Of a stretch of DNA of 64,000 bases, positions 16,840 through 25,442 are shown in pieces. Every line of letters starts with the position of its first letter. Position 1 is the first letter of the stretch. The position numbers were made by a program, and so were the translations under genes. The stretch spans positions 434,001 to 498,000 of the forward strand of contig NZ_PVTF01000004.1 of the NCBI RefSeq assembly GCF_003002815.1, read 5' to 3'. Under the pieces are notes generated by a model. It had not been told where the DNA came from. It saw only the letters and a list, made by a program, of their open reading frames with translations, and searched no databases. Source of the stretch: Umezawaea tangerina. GTDB taxonomy: Bacteria > Actinomycetota > Actinomycetes > Mycobacteriales > Pseudonocardiaceae.

Positions 16840-18108
16840 CTAGGGCGCCGTGGCCACGCCGGGGACGACGACGGTCTCGACGCGGACGCCCGACGTCGGC
16901 GCGTCCGGGCCGACGCCCGCGCCGATCCAGGCGACGGCCAGCCCGGAGGCGGCCAGCTCGACGGCGCCGTGGGTGTGGATGCCGGTGCCGGGGCGCAGCA
17001 GGTGCCGCACCTGGCCGACGCACTCCGCCGTCCCCACCACGAAGGCGGCGCGGCGCAGCTCGGCCTCCGCGCGCGGTGTGCGCTGGTCGGCGGCACCGGG
17101 ACCGAGGCCGATCACGGCGAGCCTGCCGCGCGGCAGCACGCGGGCGGCGGCGACGGTCACGTTGTCGCCCTTGACCTTCTCCGCCGCCAGCTCCACCGGG
17201 GCGCCCGCCGCGAGGTCCACCGCGCCGCACAGCGCGGCCGCCTCGGCGACGCTGGGCGTGCCGACGGTCGCGGCGACGTCGTCGCTCGGGTTGGGCACGT
17301 CGACGTCGGCCAGCACCTCGGCGGAGAACGTCAGCAGCGGGGCCGTGGTGTTGTCGTTCCAGAAGCCCCAGTCCTCCAGGGCGTCCAGGATGCCCTGTTC
17401 GCCCGCTTTGCGGTCCGCCGTCGCGAACGCCCGCACCGCGCGGAGGTCCAGCCCGGCACGGGCCTCCAGTTCGGACAAGGCGGACGCGACGGCCGTCGTG
17501 GACACGCCGGTGCCCGAGCCGACGCCGACCACCAGGGTCCGGGGCACGAGCCGCAGCTCGTTGTCCGGTCGCACGCCCTTGGGGACGCGGTCGTCGATCA
17601 CGATCGTCCAGTCCGCCTCGCCGTGCGAGAGCACCGTGTCCGGCAGCGCGGGCAGCGGGAACCCCAGCGGGTTCACCAGCAGCACCGGCTCGCCCGCGGA
17701 CAGCGCGGCGGCGCACCCGGCGAGGTCGCCGTCCGGGGTCGCGTCGAGCAGTTCGACCAGCTCGTCCAGCGGCCCGTCCTCCTCGGCGGTGCCGAGGACC
17801 GGCGTGCGTTCCAGGACGTCCGCGACGCGTTCGGCGAGCGCGTCCGCGCCACCGGCCAGCGAGATCGCGAACCCCTGGTCGACGCACACCACGCCGGGGT
17901 CGGACCGCTTGTCCCGCAACAGGGGCGCGATGAGCCGCACGGCGGTCTCGGCGCCCACGAAGAACACCGCGGACCCGAGGCTCGGCCACAGCCGGTGCAG
18001 CGCGGGGCGCACCGGACCGTCCGGGATCACCGTGTCCGGGCCCAGGAACGGGGCCAGCTCGGTGGCGGCGCGACGGCCCGCCTCGGTCGTCGCGAACAGG
18101 CCGATCAC
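16840..18108 (-). CDS. CbiG-like protein fused to a C-terminally truncated CobJ domain
   Basis: A 422-residue protein of the cobalamin operon. Residues about 1-310 are CbiG-like: FVGAETAVRLIAPLLRDKRS in the N-terminal part and LVVGVGSGTGVSTTAVASAL plus EKVKGDNVTVAAARVLPRG in the C-terminal part. The usual GHxGGAN stretch is reduced to ISLAGGADALAE. A CobJ-type (precorrin-3B C17-methyltransferase) start follows, RLAVIGLGPGAADQRTPRAE, but the protein stops after VVVPGVATAP, about 95 residues into a domain that is normally near 250. No CobJ sequence continues downstream in any frame. The SAM-binding loop is present and the C-terminal half is missing. Its GTG overlaps the cobL stop by 4 bp (GTGA). 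Confidence 0.85.
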   Translation of the reverse strand: MIGLFATTEAGRRAATELAPFLGPDTVIPDGPVRPALHRLWPSLGSAVFFVGAETAVRLIAPLLRDKRSDPGVVCVDQGFAISLAGGADALAERVADVLERTPVLGTAEEDGPLDELVELLDATPDGDLAGCAAALSAGEPVLLVNPLGFPLPALPDTVLSHGEADWTIVIDDRVPKGVRPDNELRLVPRTLVVGVGSGTGVSTTAVASALSELEARAGLDLRAVRAFATADRKAGEQGILDALEDWGFWNDNTTAPLLTFSAEVLADVDVPNPSDDVAATVGTPSVAEAAALCGAVDLAAGAPVELAAEKVKGDNVTVAAARVLPRGRLAVIGLGPGAADQRTPRAEAELRRAAFVVGTAECVGQVRHLLRPGTGIHTHGAVELAASGLAVAWIGAGVGPDAPTSGVRVETVVVPGVATAP

Positions 18109-18965
18109 GTTCTGCTCCCCCAAAGGACGGTCACGGGGTCGGTCGCGGTGAGCGCACCGCCGACCAACCGGGCCGAGGACAGCAGGCTGCCCTCGACGGC
18201 GTACCCGGCGTCGCGCAGCGCGTCCCGCGCGGGCACGACCCGGTCCAGCTCCGGCACCGCCACGACCACGCGCGGGGCACCGGCCTTGGCGCAGGCGGCG
18301 ACCACGACAGCGCCGCCACCGCCGACGAACACCGCGTCCGGCCTCGGCAGGTCGCCCAGCACGTCGGCCAGCTCGGACTCCTCGACCCGCACGTCCACGC
18401 CGTGCGCGGAGGCGTTCGCGATGATCCGCACGCACTGCACCGGGTCGCGGTCCACCGCGACCACGGCGGCGCCCAGCCGGGCGCACTCGACCCCGACCGC
18501 GCCGGGTCCGGCGGCGATGTCCCACACCAGCACGCCGGGTCGCGGCGCGAGGCGGGCCAGCACGAGCGCGCGCACCTCGGCGTTCGCGACCATGCCGTCG
18601 CCCCGGTGCGCGAACCTGTCGTCGGGCAGCGCCCAGCCGTCGACGCCGGGGGTGAACTCGTTGTCCGCCAAGCAGATCACGTCCGCCGACCGCCACGGCC
18701 GGACCACCGCGTCCGCCGGGTCCACAGTGGACAGCTGCTCGGCGGGGCCGCCCAGGTCCTCGGCGACGACGAGCGTGCGCCGCCACCCCGCGAGGCCGCG
18801 GGCCAGCTCGGCCACCGGCGCGTCGCGCACCAGCACCGACGAGCGGGCGCGGCACACGTTCAGCGCGGCCACCGGGTCCTTCGCCGCGTCCACGACGACG
18901 ACCTGGTCCCAGGAGCGGCCCGCGATCGTGGCGAACCGGTGCAGCGACGTGAGATCGGCGGTCAT
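18105..18965 (-). CDS. cobL: Precorrin-6Y methyltransferase CobL lacking the N-terminal half of CbiE
   Basis: A 286-residue protein; CobL is normally about 400. The C-terminal CbiT domain (about 115-286) is complete and has the class I SAM motif VWDIAAGPGAVGVE and the ANAEVRAL lead-in; it decarboxylates and methylates C15. The first 110 residues align with only the second half of a CbiE methyltransferase (SLHRFATIAGRSW, EDLGGPAE). The GxGPG-type SAM loop that should open CbiE is absent, and nothing resembling it lies between this start and cobM 4 bp away. C5 methylation by this protein alone is therefore doubtful. It sits between cobM and cbiG-cobJ in a tightly packed operon. Confidence 0.85.
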   Translation of the reverse strand: MTADLTSLHRFATIAGRSWDQVVVVDAAKDPVAALNVCRARSSVLVRDAPVAELARGLAGWRRTLVVAEDLGGPAEQLSTVDPADAVVRPWRSADVICLADNEFTPGVDGWALPDDRFAHRGDGMVANAEVRALVLARLAPRPGVLVWDIAAGPGAVGVECARLGAAVVAVDRDPVQCVRIIANASAHGVDVRVEESELADVLGDLPRPDAVFVGGGGAVVVAACAKAGAPRVVVAVPELDRVVPARDALRDAGYAVEGSLLSSARLVGGALTATDPVTVLWGSRT

Positions 18966-18969
18966 GGGC

Positions 18970-20106
18970 TCAGTGTGCGCGCTTCGTCTTCTTGGTCCGC
19001 GGCAAGGCGGCCTTGCGCGGCGTCGTGCTGGCCCGGACGGTCCTGCTCGGCGTCGCGGCGGCGACCGCGCGCGGCTTCGGGTCCACGACCGGTCCCTCGA
19101 CCGGGTCCTCCGGCGACTCCGGCGCGTCGGCCGCCTCCGCCGGGCCCTCGCCCGCGTCCACGGTCACGATCCGCGGCCTGCGCGCGCTCTCCTGCCAGTC
19201 GTGCACGGCCGACCAGGCGGCGGCCGAGGTCTCCGACTCCGGCGCGGGCTCCACGGCCACGTCGGTGATCGCGGGCGCCACGTCGGCGCGCGCGCCGATC
19301 CGGCCCTGCCGACCGGCCCGCACGGACCACTTCGACGGCCGGGCCTTGCGCACGGGCTCGTCGGACGCCTCGACCGGCGCGTCGGACTTGCGGAACCCGG
19401 CGCCGCGCGCCCGGCTGCTCGGCTTGAGCACCTTGCCGACGAGGAACGTGGTGGTGCGGTAGAGCTTGTGCTCCTTCACCGCCGCCTCCAGCTCGGCCAG
19501 GGTGGTGTGCACGATCGTCTCATCGGGCCAGGAGACCTTGTACGCCACCACGATCGGCGTCTCCTCGGCGTACCCGCCCGCACGCAGCTTCTCGACCAGC
19601 TGGCCGGTGCGCGCGGCGGACAGGGAGATCGCCATCGTGGTGCCGTGGCCCGCGAACTCCTGGAGGTGCTCGCTGCCCTCGGGACCGGTGAGGATCAACG
19701 ACTGCGCGACCTCGGACGTGGTCAGCTCGCGGCCGATCGCCGCGGCGGCCGCGGAGAACTGGGACACGCCGGGCACGACCTCCAGGTCGAGGCCGAGCCG
19801 CGCGCACGTGTCGTGCTGGTCCTGCACCTCGCCCCACAGCGAAGGGTCGCCCGCGTGCAGCCGCACGACCTTGAGCCTGCTGGCCGCGGCGCGGCGGTAG
19901 ACCTCGATCACCTCTTCGTGTGACACACGGGAGAAGTCGACCAGGTCGGCCTCCGGGCGGGCGTGCTCGCGGACGCACTCGGCGTCGACCACGCTCGGCG
20001 CCCACACGACGACATCCGCCTCCGCGATGCGCTTGGCGCCCCGCAGGGTGATGAGATCGGCGGCGCCGGGACCGGCGCCCACGAAGGAAACCCGACCAGA
20101 CATCAC
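18970..20106 (-). CDS. cobM: Precorrin-4 C11-methyltransferase CobM with long basic C-terminal tail
   Basis: SAM-dependent tetrapyrrole methyltransferase that methylates C11 of precorrin-4. The enzyme core (about 1-250) shows VSFVGAGPGAADLITLRG, the VVWAPSVV strand, RLHAGDPSLWGE, VVPGVSQFSAAAAAIGRELT and VAYKVSWPDETIV. Ordinary CobM ends near 250-265 residues. Here about 125 more residues follow, rich in Ala, Pro, Glu and Arg, ending in a Lys/Arg cluster (PRKAALPRTKKTKRAH), with no fold I recognise. It starts at GTG 20106 or the adjacent ATG 20103, with GGGGAG upstream. The 99-bp gap from cobB is the widest in the operon and could hold an internal promoter. Confidence 0.93.
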   Translation of the reverse strand: MMSGRVSFVGAGPGAADLITLRGAKRIAEADVVVWAPSVVDAECVREHARPEADLVDFSRVSHEEVIEVYRRAAASRLKVVRLHAGDPSLWGEVQDQHDTCARLGLDLEVVPGVSQFSAAAAAIGRELTTSEVAQSLILTGPEGSEHLQEFAGHGTTMAISLSAARTGQLVEKLRAGGYAEETPIVVAYKVSWPDETIVHTTLAELEAAVKEHKLYRTTTFLVGKVLKPSSRARGAGFRKSDAPVEASDEPVRKARPSKWSVRAGRQGRIGARADVAPAITDVAVEPAPESETSAAAWSAVHDWQESARRPRIVTVDAGEGPAEAADAPESPEDPVEGPVVDPKPRAVAAATPSRTVRASTTPRKAALPRTKKTKRAH

Positions 20107-20205
20107 GGTTGCTCCCCAAGAGGAATCAGATACAGCGGACAGCGTTCTTGATCGACACAGCGTGCGCGAAGAGGAGAGCCGACCGTACCGTCCGGTGGCG
20201 TTCCA

Positions 20206-21579
20206 CTATCGAGTGGCCTCGTAGGTGACCTCGGCCGTTGCGCACGCCCGCACGAACCTGGCCACGGACTCCGGGATCGCGGCGGGGTGCGTGTGCAGGT
20301 ACGAGGCGTGCACACCGCCGAGGACGAACCCCTCGGCCACGGGCCTGCGGTCGGTCCCGCGCCAGTGCCACGCGGGCTGCGCGCCCTGCGCCGGGGTGAG
20401 GACCGTGCGGTGGAACTCGTGCCCGGTGACCCGTTCGCCCGCGCGCGCCAGCACCGAGTCCACCGGCGCCACGGCGTCGCGGTAGCCGAGGGTGAGCCGG
20501 GGCGACATCGAGCCGTCCGCGTCCAGCACGCCGCACATCGGCACGCCGTCGAGGCTGCGCGCCAGGTACAGCAGCCCGCCGCACTCGGCGTGGACCGGGG
20601 CGCCGGAACGGGCCAGCTCCGCGATGGCGGCGCGCAGCGGGGCGTTCCGCGACAGGGCGTCGGCGTGCTGCTCGGGGAACCCGCCGGGCAGCACCAGCCC
20701 CGACGTGCCCTCGGGCAGCGCCTCGTCCCGCAGCGGGTCCACGACGGCCACGTCCGCGCCCGCCGCGCGCAGCAGCTCGACGTGCTCGGCGTAGCCGAAG
20801 GTGAACGCGGCCCCGCCCGCGACGGCGACGACCGGCTCGCCGGGCACCTCCGCGACCTCCGCGGTCGCGTCCCAGGCGGGCACGGCCATCGCGGGCGCGA
20901 TGGCGGCCAGCCTGCGCACGGCGTCCAGGTCGACGTGCTTGGCGACGGCGTCGGCGATCGCGTCGACCGCCGCCAGCGCCTCCGGGCCGTGCTCGACGGC
21001 CGTGACCAGGCCGAGGTGCCGCGACGGCAGCGAGAACGCCGGGTCGCGCGGCAGCACGCCCATGACCTCCAGGCCGACCTCCGCGCACGCGCTGCGCAGC
21101 ACCTGCTCGTGCCGCTCGGAGCCGACCTGGTTGAGGACCACGCCGCCGATCCGGACCGTCGGGTCGTAGCCGCGGAAGCCGTGCAGCAGGGCGGCGAGGC
21201 TGCGGCTCTGGCCGCGCGCGTCGACCACGAACAGCACCGGCGCGGCCAGCAGCTTCGCGACGTGCGCGGTCGAGCCGAGGCCCTCGGTGTCGATGCGCCC
21301 GTCGAACAGGCCCATCACGCCCTCGACCACGGCGATGTCCGTGCCGCGCGAGCCGTGCACGAACAGGCTCGCGACCTTCTGCTCCCCCACCATCACGGGG
21401 TCGAGGTTGCGGCCGGGCAGGCCCGTGGCGATGCCGTGGTAGCCGGGGTCGATGTAGTCCGGGCCGACCTTGAACGGCGCCACGCGGTCACCCGCGCGGC
21501 GCAGTGCGGCCATCAGCCCGGTCGCCACGGTGGTCTTGCCGCTCCCGGACGCGGGAGCGGCCACCACCAGCCGATTCAC
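20206..21579 (-). CDS. cobB: Cobyrinic acid a,c-diamide synthase
   Basis: A 457-residue glutamine-dependent amidase that amidates the a and c side chains of the corrin ring. The N-terminal ATPase domain has P-loop VVAAPASGSGKTTVATGL and FKVGPDYIDPGYH, plus VVEGVMGLFDG. The C-terminal class I glutaminase-like domain has the nucleophile Cys in HAECGGLLYLARSL and the late His in ASYLHTHPAAIP. Its GTG start overlaps the cobO stop by 4 bp. Length and motifs are complete. Confidence 0.96.
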   Translation of the reverse strand: MNRLVVAAPASGSGKTTVATGLMAALRRAGDRVAPFKVGPDYIDPGYHGIATGLPGRNLDPVMVGEQKVASLFVHGSRGTDIAVVEGVMGLFDGRIDTEGLGSTAHVAKLLAAPVLFVVDARGQSRSLAALLHGFRGYDPTVRIGGVVLNQVGSERHEQVLRSACAEVGLEVMGVLPRDPAFSLPSRHLGLVTAVEHGPEALAAVDAIADAVAKHVDLDAVRRLAAIAPAMAVPAWDATAEVAEVPGEPVVAVAGGAAFTFGYAEHVELLRAAGADVAVVDPLRDEALPEGTSGLVLPGGFPEQHADALSRNAPLRAAIAELARSGAPVHAECGGLLYLARSLDGVPMCGVLDADGSMSPRLTLGYRDAVAPVDSVLARAGERVTGHEFHRTVLTPAQGAQPAWHWRGTDRRPVAEGFVLGGVHASYLHTHPAAIPESVARFVRACATAEVTYEATR

Positions 21580-22190
21580 CACTCGATCCCCTTCTGGCCC
21601 TTCTGCCCGTCGTCCATGGGGTGCTTCACCTTGGACATCTCCACCACCAGGTCGGCGGCTTCCAGCAGCGCGGGCGGCGCGTACCTGCCGGTGATCACGA
21701 CGTGCTGGTGGCCGGGCCGGTCCTTCAGCGTGGCCACCACCTCGTCGACGTCGACCCAGCCCCAGTGCATCGGGTAGGTGAACTCGTCCAGAACGTACAG
21801 GCCGTGCCGCCCGTCCGCGATCCGCCGGGAGATCTCGTGCCAGCCCTCCAGCGCGGCCGTGGCGTGGTCCTGCTCCGTGCCCTGCTTGCGGGTCCAGGAC
21901 CAGCCCTCGCCCATCTTGTGCCACTCGACCGGCCCGCCCGCGCCGGTCTCGTCGTGCACCCTGCCCAGCGCCTTGAACGCCTCCTCCTCGCCGACCTTCC
22001 ACTTCGCCGACTTCACGAACTGGAACACGCCGATCGACCAGCCCTGGTTCCAGCCGCGCAGCGCGAGGCCGAACGCCGAGGTGGACTTCCCCTTCATCTC
22101 ACCGGTGTGCACCATCAGCAGCGGCCGGTTGCGGCGCTGGCGCGTGGTCAGGCCGTCGTTCGGGACGGACGTCGGTTGTCCTTGTGGCAC
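21576..22190 (-). CDS. cobO: Cob(I)alamin adenosyltransferase, CobO type
   Basis: A 204-residue CobA/CobO-family adenosyltransferase that adds the adenosyl ligand to the cobalt corrinoid. The P-loop appears as HTGEMKGKSTSAFG, where the common form is GxGKGKST, so two residues differ before the GKST. Other hallmarks are QGWSIGVFQFVKSAKWKVGE, YVLDEFTYPMHWGWVDVDEV and the C-terminal HVVITGRYAPPALLEAADLVVEM with HPMDDGQKGQKGIEW. The gene is 10 bp behind the chelatase and overlaps cobB, so it is an internal member of the riboswitch-led operon. Confidence 0.95.
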   Translation of the reverse strand: MPQGQPTSVPNDGLTTRQRRNRPLLMVHTGEMKGKSTSAFGLALRGWNQGWSIGVFQFVKSAKWKVGEEEAFKALGRVHDETGAGGPVEWHKMGEGWSWTRKQGTEQDHATAALEGWHEISRRIADGRHGLYVLDEFTYPMHWGWVDVDEVVATLKDRPGHQHVVITGRYAPPALLEAADLVVEMSKVKHPMDDGQKGQKGIEW

Positions 22191-22199
22191 CGGGATCTC

Positions 22200-24170
22200 C
22201 TAGGCGGCGCGGGCCGCGCGGACGACACCCGCGACCTGGTCGGCGGACAGTTCCTCAAGGCGCAGGCAGGCGCCGTCCAGCGCGACGGCGACCCGGGCCG
22301 CCAAGCCGAGCCGGACCGGGCCGTGCTCGCAGTCCACCACCACCGAGGCGGTGCCGTCCGAGGCCAGCAGACCGGCGGCGCGCAGGGCGTCCCGCATCGG
22401 GTCGCCGCCCGCGCCGGTCGACGTGGCGCGGCCGTCGGTGAGCAGGACCAGCAGCGGACGGCGGCGGGGGTCGCGCAGCCGTTCGACCTCCAGCAGCCTG
22501 CGGGCCTTGAGCAGGCCGTCCGCCAACGGCGTGCGGCCACCCGTGCGGAGTCCGCGCAGCCGGGCCGCGGCGGCGTCCACGGAACTCGTCGGCGGGAGTG
22601 CGACGTCCGCCGTCGAGCCGCGGAACGTGATCACGCCGACCTTGTCGCGGCGCTGGTAGGCGTCGCGGAGCAGGGAGACCACGGCGCCGCTGACGGCGGA
22701 CATCCGCTGCCGGGCGGCCATCGAGCCGGACGCGTCGACGACGAAGAGGACGAGGTTGCCCTCCTTGCCCTCGCGCACCGACAGGCGCAGGTCGCCCGCG
22801 CGCAGCACGAGTCCGGGACCGCTGCGGCCGCGGGAGCCCTGGTGCGGCGCGGCGGCGGAGAGCGTGCCGACCAGGTGCAGCCCCGCACCGTCCACAGTGG
22901 ACGAACGGACCACCTGGCCGGTGCGCGCGCGGGCACGGGACCGCTTGCCGGGCGCGCCTTCGCCGACGCCGGGCACCTGGAGCAGCCGGGCGCGGAACGC
23001 CGGTGCGGGCGCGGCGGGCGGGCGTTCCCGCGAACCGCCCTGTTCGGGTTTCTGCCGCGGGGACTCGGCGTTCCCCTGGCTCTCCGGGGACTGGCCGCCG
23101 CCGTCGTCGGGACCGTCGGGCTCCGGCGGCCCGTCCGGACCGTCCGGCTCCTCGTCGGCGTGCTCGGCGGCCTGCCGCATGGCGTCGGCGAGCTGCTCCT
23201 CCTCCAGGCCCGGCTCGTCGAACGGGTCGCGGCGCTTGCGGTGCGGCAGCGCGAGCCGCACGGCGGCCTCCACGTCGGCCTCCTCGACCACGTCCGCGCC
23301 GCGCCAGGCGGCGTGCGCCACGGCCGTGCGGGCGACGACGAGGTCGGCGCGCATGCCGTCGACCTCGAAGGCCGCGCAGACACCCGCGATGCGGCGCAGC
23401 TCGGCGTCCGGCAGCGCCACCGTCGGCAGCGCGGCGCGCGCGGTCACGATCCGGTCGGCCAGCTCGACGTCGGCGGCCTCCCAGCGGGCCGCGAAGCCCT
23501 CGGGGTCGGCCTCGTAGGCGAGCCTGCGGCGGATGACCTCGGTGCGGGTGGCCACGTCGCGCGAGGCGCGCACGGCGACCGTGAGGCCGAACCGGTCCAG
23601 CAGCTGCGGGCGCAGCTCGCCCTCCTCCGGGTTCATCGTCCCGACCAGCAGGAACGACGCCGCGTGCGAGACCGACACGCCCTCGCGCTCGACGTGCGCG
23701 CGGCCCATCGCGGCCGCGTCCAGCAGCAGGTCGACCAGGTGGTCGTGCAGCAGGTTGACCTCGTCGACGTAGAGCACGCCCCGGTGCGCGGCGGCCAGCA
23801 GGCCGGGCTGGTAGGCGCGGACGCCCTCGGTCAGGGCGCGCTCCAGGTCCAGCGAGCCGACCAGGCGGTCCTCGGTGGCGCCGACGGGCAGCTCCACCAG
23901 CCTGGCGGCCCGGCGTTCGGAGGCGCCGCCCACGTGCGGGCCGTCGGGGCACCCGGTGTCGACGAGCGGGTCGCAGCCGAACCGGCAGCCCGGTACGACG
24001 GCCAGCTCCGGCAGCAGGGCGGCGAGCGCGCGCACGACCGTCGACTTCGCGGTGCCCTTCTCACCCCTGACCAGCACACCGCCGATGCCGGGGTGCACCG
24101 CGTTCAACAGCAGGGCCAGTCGCAGGTCGTCGTGACCGACGACGGCGGAAAAGGGGAAGCGCGAGGTCAT
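22200..24170 (-). CDS. Magnesium/cobalt-chelatase-type AAA+ and VWA fusion (ChlI-ChlD)
   Basis: A 656-residue fusion of the two small chelatase subunits. The AAA+ part (about 1-330) has Walker [11 protein letters not shown], Walker [12 protein letters not shown] and the sensor [21 protein letters not shown] Pro/Glu/Asp-rich linker (about 345-420) follows, then a von Willebrand A domain with the MIDAS motif DASGSM and TDGRATS. In actinobacterial cobalamin clusters this protein is thought to power cobalt insertion by CobN; no cobN is seen here. It is the first gene of the operon and sits 40 bp or so behind the cobalamin riboswitch. ATG 24170 gives the normal N-terminus [16 protein letters not shown]. 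Confidence 0.93.
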   Translation of the reverse strand: MTSRFPFSAVVGHDDLRLALLLNAVHPGIGGVLVRGEKGTAKSTVVRALAALLPELAVVPGCRFGCDPLVDTGCPDGPHVGGASERRAARLVELPVGATEDRLVGSLDLERALTEGVRAYQPGLLAAAHRGVLYVDEVNLLHDHLVDLLLDAAAMGRAHVEREGVSVSHAASFLLVGTMNPEEGELRPQLLDRFGLTVAVRASRDVATRTEVIRRRLAYEADPEGFAARWEAADVELADRIVTARAALPTVALPDAELRRIAGVCAAFEVDGMRADLVVARTAVAHAAWRGADVVEEADVEAAVRLALPHRKRRDPFDEPGLEEEQLADAMRQAAEHADEEPDGPDGPPEPDGPDDGGGQSPESQGNAESPRQKPEQGGSRERPPAAPAPAFRARLLQVPGVGEGAPGKRSRARARTGQVVRSSTVDGAGLHLVGTLSAAAPHQGSRGRSGPGLVLRAGDLRLSVREGKEGNLVLFVVDASGSMAARQRMSAVSGAVVSLLRDAYQRRDKVGVITFRGSTADVALPPTSSVDAAAARLRGLRTGGRTPLADGLLKARRLLEVERLRDPRRRPLLVLLTDGRATSTGAGGDPMRDALRAAGLLASDGTASVVVDCEHGPVRLGLAARVAVALDGACLRLEELSADQVAGVVRAARAA

Positions 24171-24209
24171 GCGGGGAGGTCCTTCCTCGGGTGTCCACGC
24201 CCGTGTCCG

Positions 24210-24325
24210 GTAGAAGTGACTCGGGGGTCGAGTTCCTGACTCCCGGATCTCTCCTACCCGGTCACAGTGGCGGGACCGCGCCGGATTCCCACCGGCTTCC
24301 TCGCACACCCCTACAGCTTCCGCAT
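24210..24325 (-). promoter_or_regulatory. Cobalamin riboswitch (B12 element)
   Basis: On the minus strand the conserved core reads AGGAAGCCGGTGGGAATCC, then GCGGTCCCGCCACTGTGA, matching the B12-box consensus (GGGAAnnnGGTGnnAnTCC and CCCGCnACTGT). The downstream GGGAGTCAGGAACTC matches the CAGGA box. These are the diagnostic segments of an adenosylcobalamin riboswitch. It lies immediately before the chelatase-cobO-cobB-cobM-cobL-cbiG operon, so high cobalamin should shut the operon off. Exact ends are approximate because the outer P1 helix could not be placed with certainty. Confidence 0.93.
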
Positions 24326-24474
24326 CGTCGCATCCCGTGCCGCGCCCACCAACCCCTCGGCGAGTCTGATCACATCCGCGCGAGGTGGACGATCGGCCGC
24401 GGCGACGTGGGCGAGGAGTGTCGTGGCACCGGACGCCGTGCCGGACGTGGAGCCGGTCCGGGCCGCCCGGAGCG

Positions 24475-24712
24475 GTGAGGTCGCGGCCGTTCGAGGTGCG
24501 GGACGACCTGCCGGAGATCACCGCGCCGACGCTGGTCGTGGTGGGCGCGCACGACTCCATCCGCGGCCCGCGGTGGGCGGAGATGCTGGTCACGGGCATC
24601 CCGCACGCCCGTGCGCTGGTGCTCACCGACAGCGGGCACTTCGGCCACCTCGAACAGCCCGCGGAGTTCGCGTCCGCGGTCGTCGACCTGGTGACGAAGG
24701 CGGCGCACCAGT
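24475..24712 (+). pseudogene. C-terminal remnant of an alpha/beta hydrolase
   Basis: From GTG 24475 the frame reads the second half of an alpha/beta hydrolase: the acid-bearing strand [16 protein letters not shown] and the His strand [20 protein letters not shown]. The part that would carry the nucleophile elbow is absent, and upstream lies the riboswitch region. No proper stop ends it: the frame runs on antisense into the tetR gene. It is most likely a truncated leftover. Confidence 0.6.
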
Positions 24713-24752
24713 CCGGGGCGCTGTTCGGGGCCCGTCGCACGGGCCCGACTTC

Positions 24753-25346
24753 CTACCCGGGCGCGGGAACCGGCTCCCCCGCGTCCCGCCGGGCGGTGAC
24801 CAGGTCCTCGGCCAGCCCCAGCACCCCGGCCCGCACCCGTTCCACCGGCATCCCGCGCTCGTGCACGAGGTAGTGGATGTGCGCGGCGCGCAAGTTCACC
24901 AGCAGCGACTCGGCCCGGATCTCGGCGTCGCAGCCGGGGACGAGGCGTTCGACCAACCCGATCAGGGCGGCGCGGACCGGTTCCATGCCGCCGACGCAGG
25001 CGTGCGCCCTCGACACCTGCTCGAACGCCCGCACCAGCGGCAACGTCCCCAGGACGTGGTCGAAGAGGCCTTCCGCGAACAAGCGCACCCGGTCGGCCGC
25101 GCTCCTGCTCTCGTCGGCCAGCACGACGGCCGCGCCCTCGCGCCAGCCCTCGCCCGCCCGCAGCGCCAGCGCCTCAATCAGCCCCTCGCGATCCCCGAAC
25201 CGGCGGAACACCGTGCCCTTGCCGACACCCGCGGCCACCGCCACGTCGTCCATGCAGACCGCTTCGATCCCGCGCTCGTCGATCAGGCGCTTCGCGGCGA
25301 CCAGGATCGCCTCGCGGTTGCGCACCGCGTCCGCCCGCTCGGCCAT
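24753..25346 (-). CDS. TetR-family repressor
   Basis: A 197-residue TetR protein. The HTH region is at about 10-55: REAILVAAKRLIDERG, VAAGVGKGTVFRRFGDREG. The C-terminal ligand/dimer domain is helical and ends AEDLVTARRDAGE. It is divergent from the quinone-oxidoreductase gene. The spacer contains a perfect 19-bp palindrome and a second half-similar site (25374-25425), so this protein probably represses both genes. ATG 25346 follows GGTGGG. Confidence 0.92.
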   Translation of the reverse strand: MAERADAVRNREAILVAAKRLIDERGIEAVCMDDVAVAAGVGKGTVFRRFGDREGLIEALALRAGEGWREGAAVVLADESRSAADRVRLFAEGLFDHVLGTLPLVRAFEQVSRAHACVGGMEPVRAALIGLVERLVPGCDAEIRAESLLVNLRAAHIHYLVHERGMPVERVRAGVLGLAEDLVTARRDAGEPVPAPG

Positions 25347-25363
25347 CCCGCCCACCTTCGCCC

Positions 25364-25425
25364 TTGACAGAACCGGACTCGTGGTCCGTATCGTAGCCCA
25401 CACAGAAGCGGACCGACGGTCCGCT
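25364..25425 (+). promoter_or_regulatory. Promoter and TetR operators upstream of the quinone reductase gene
   Basis: TTGACA at 25364-25369 is a consensus -35; GTATCG or TATCGT near 25388-25394 gives an 18-19 nt spacing to a plausible -10. An inverted repeat CGGAC-N5-GTCCG (25374-25388) sits between them. Further downstream lies the perfect palindrome AGCGGACCGACGGTCCGCT (25407-25425). The shared GGAC/GTCC half-sites suggest one repressor binding both, most likely the TetR protein encoded next door. Confidence 0.75.
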
Positions 25426-25442
25426 ACAGGACGGGAGTTCCC

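Noticed and set aside
16507-19923. An 1138-codon open frame opposite the cobalamin genes
   Set aside because: No domain or consistent codon bias; it arises because the minus-strand genes avoid certain codons.
24267-24474. N-terminal part of the hydrolase remnant upstream of 24475
   Set aside because: No hydrolase-like residues could be found there in any plus-strand frame; the riboswitch occupies part of it.
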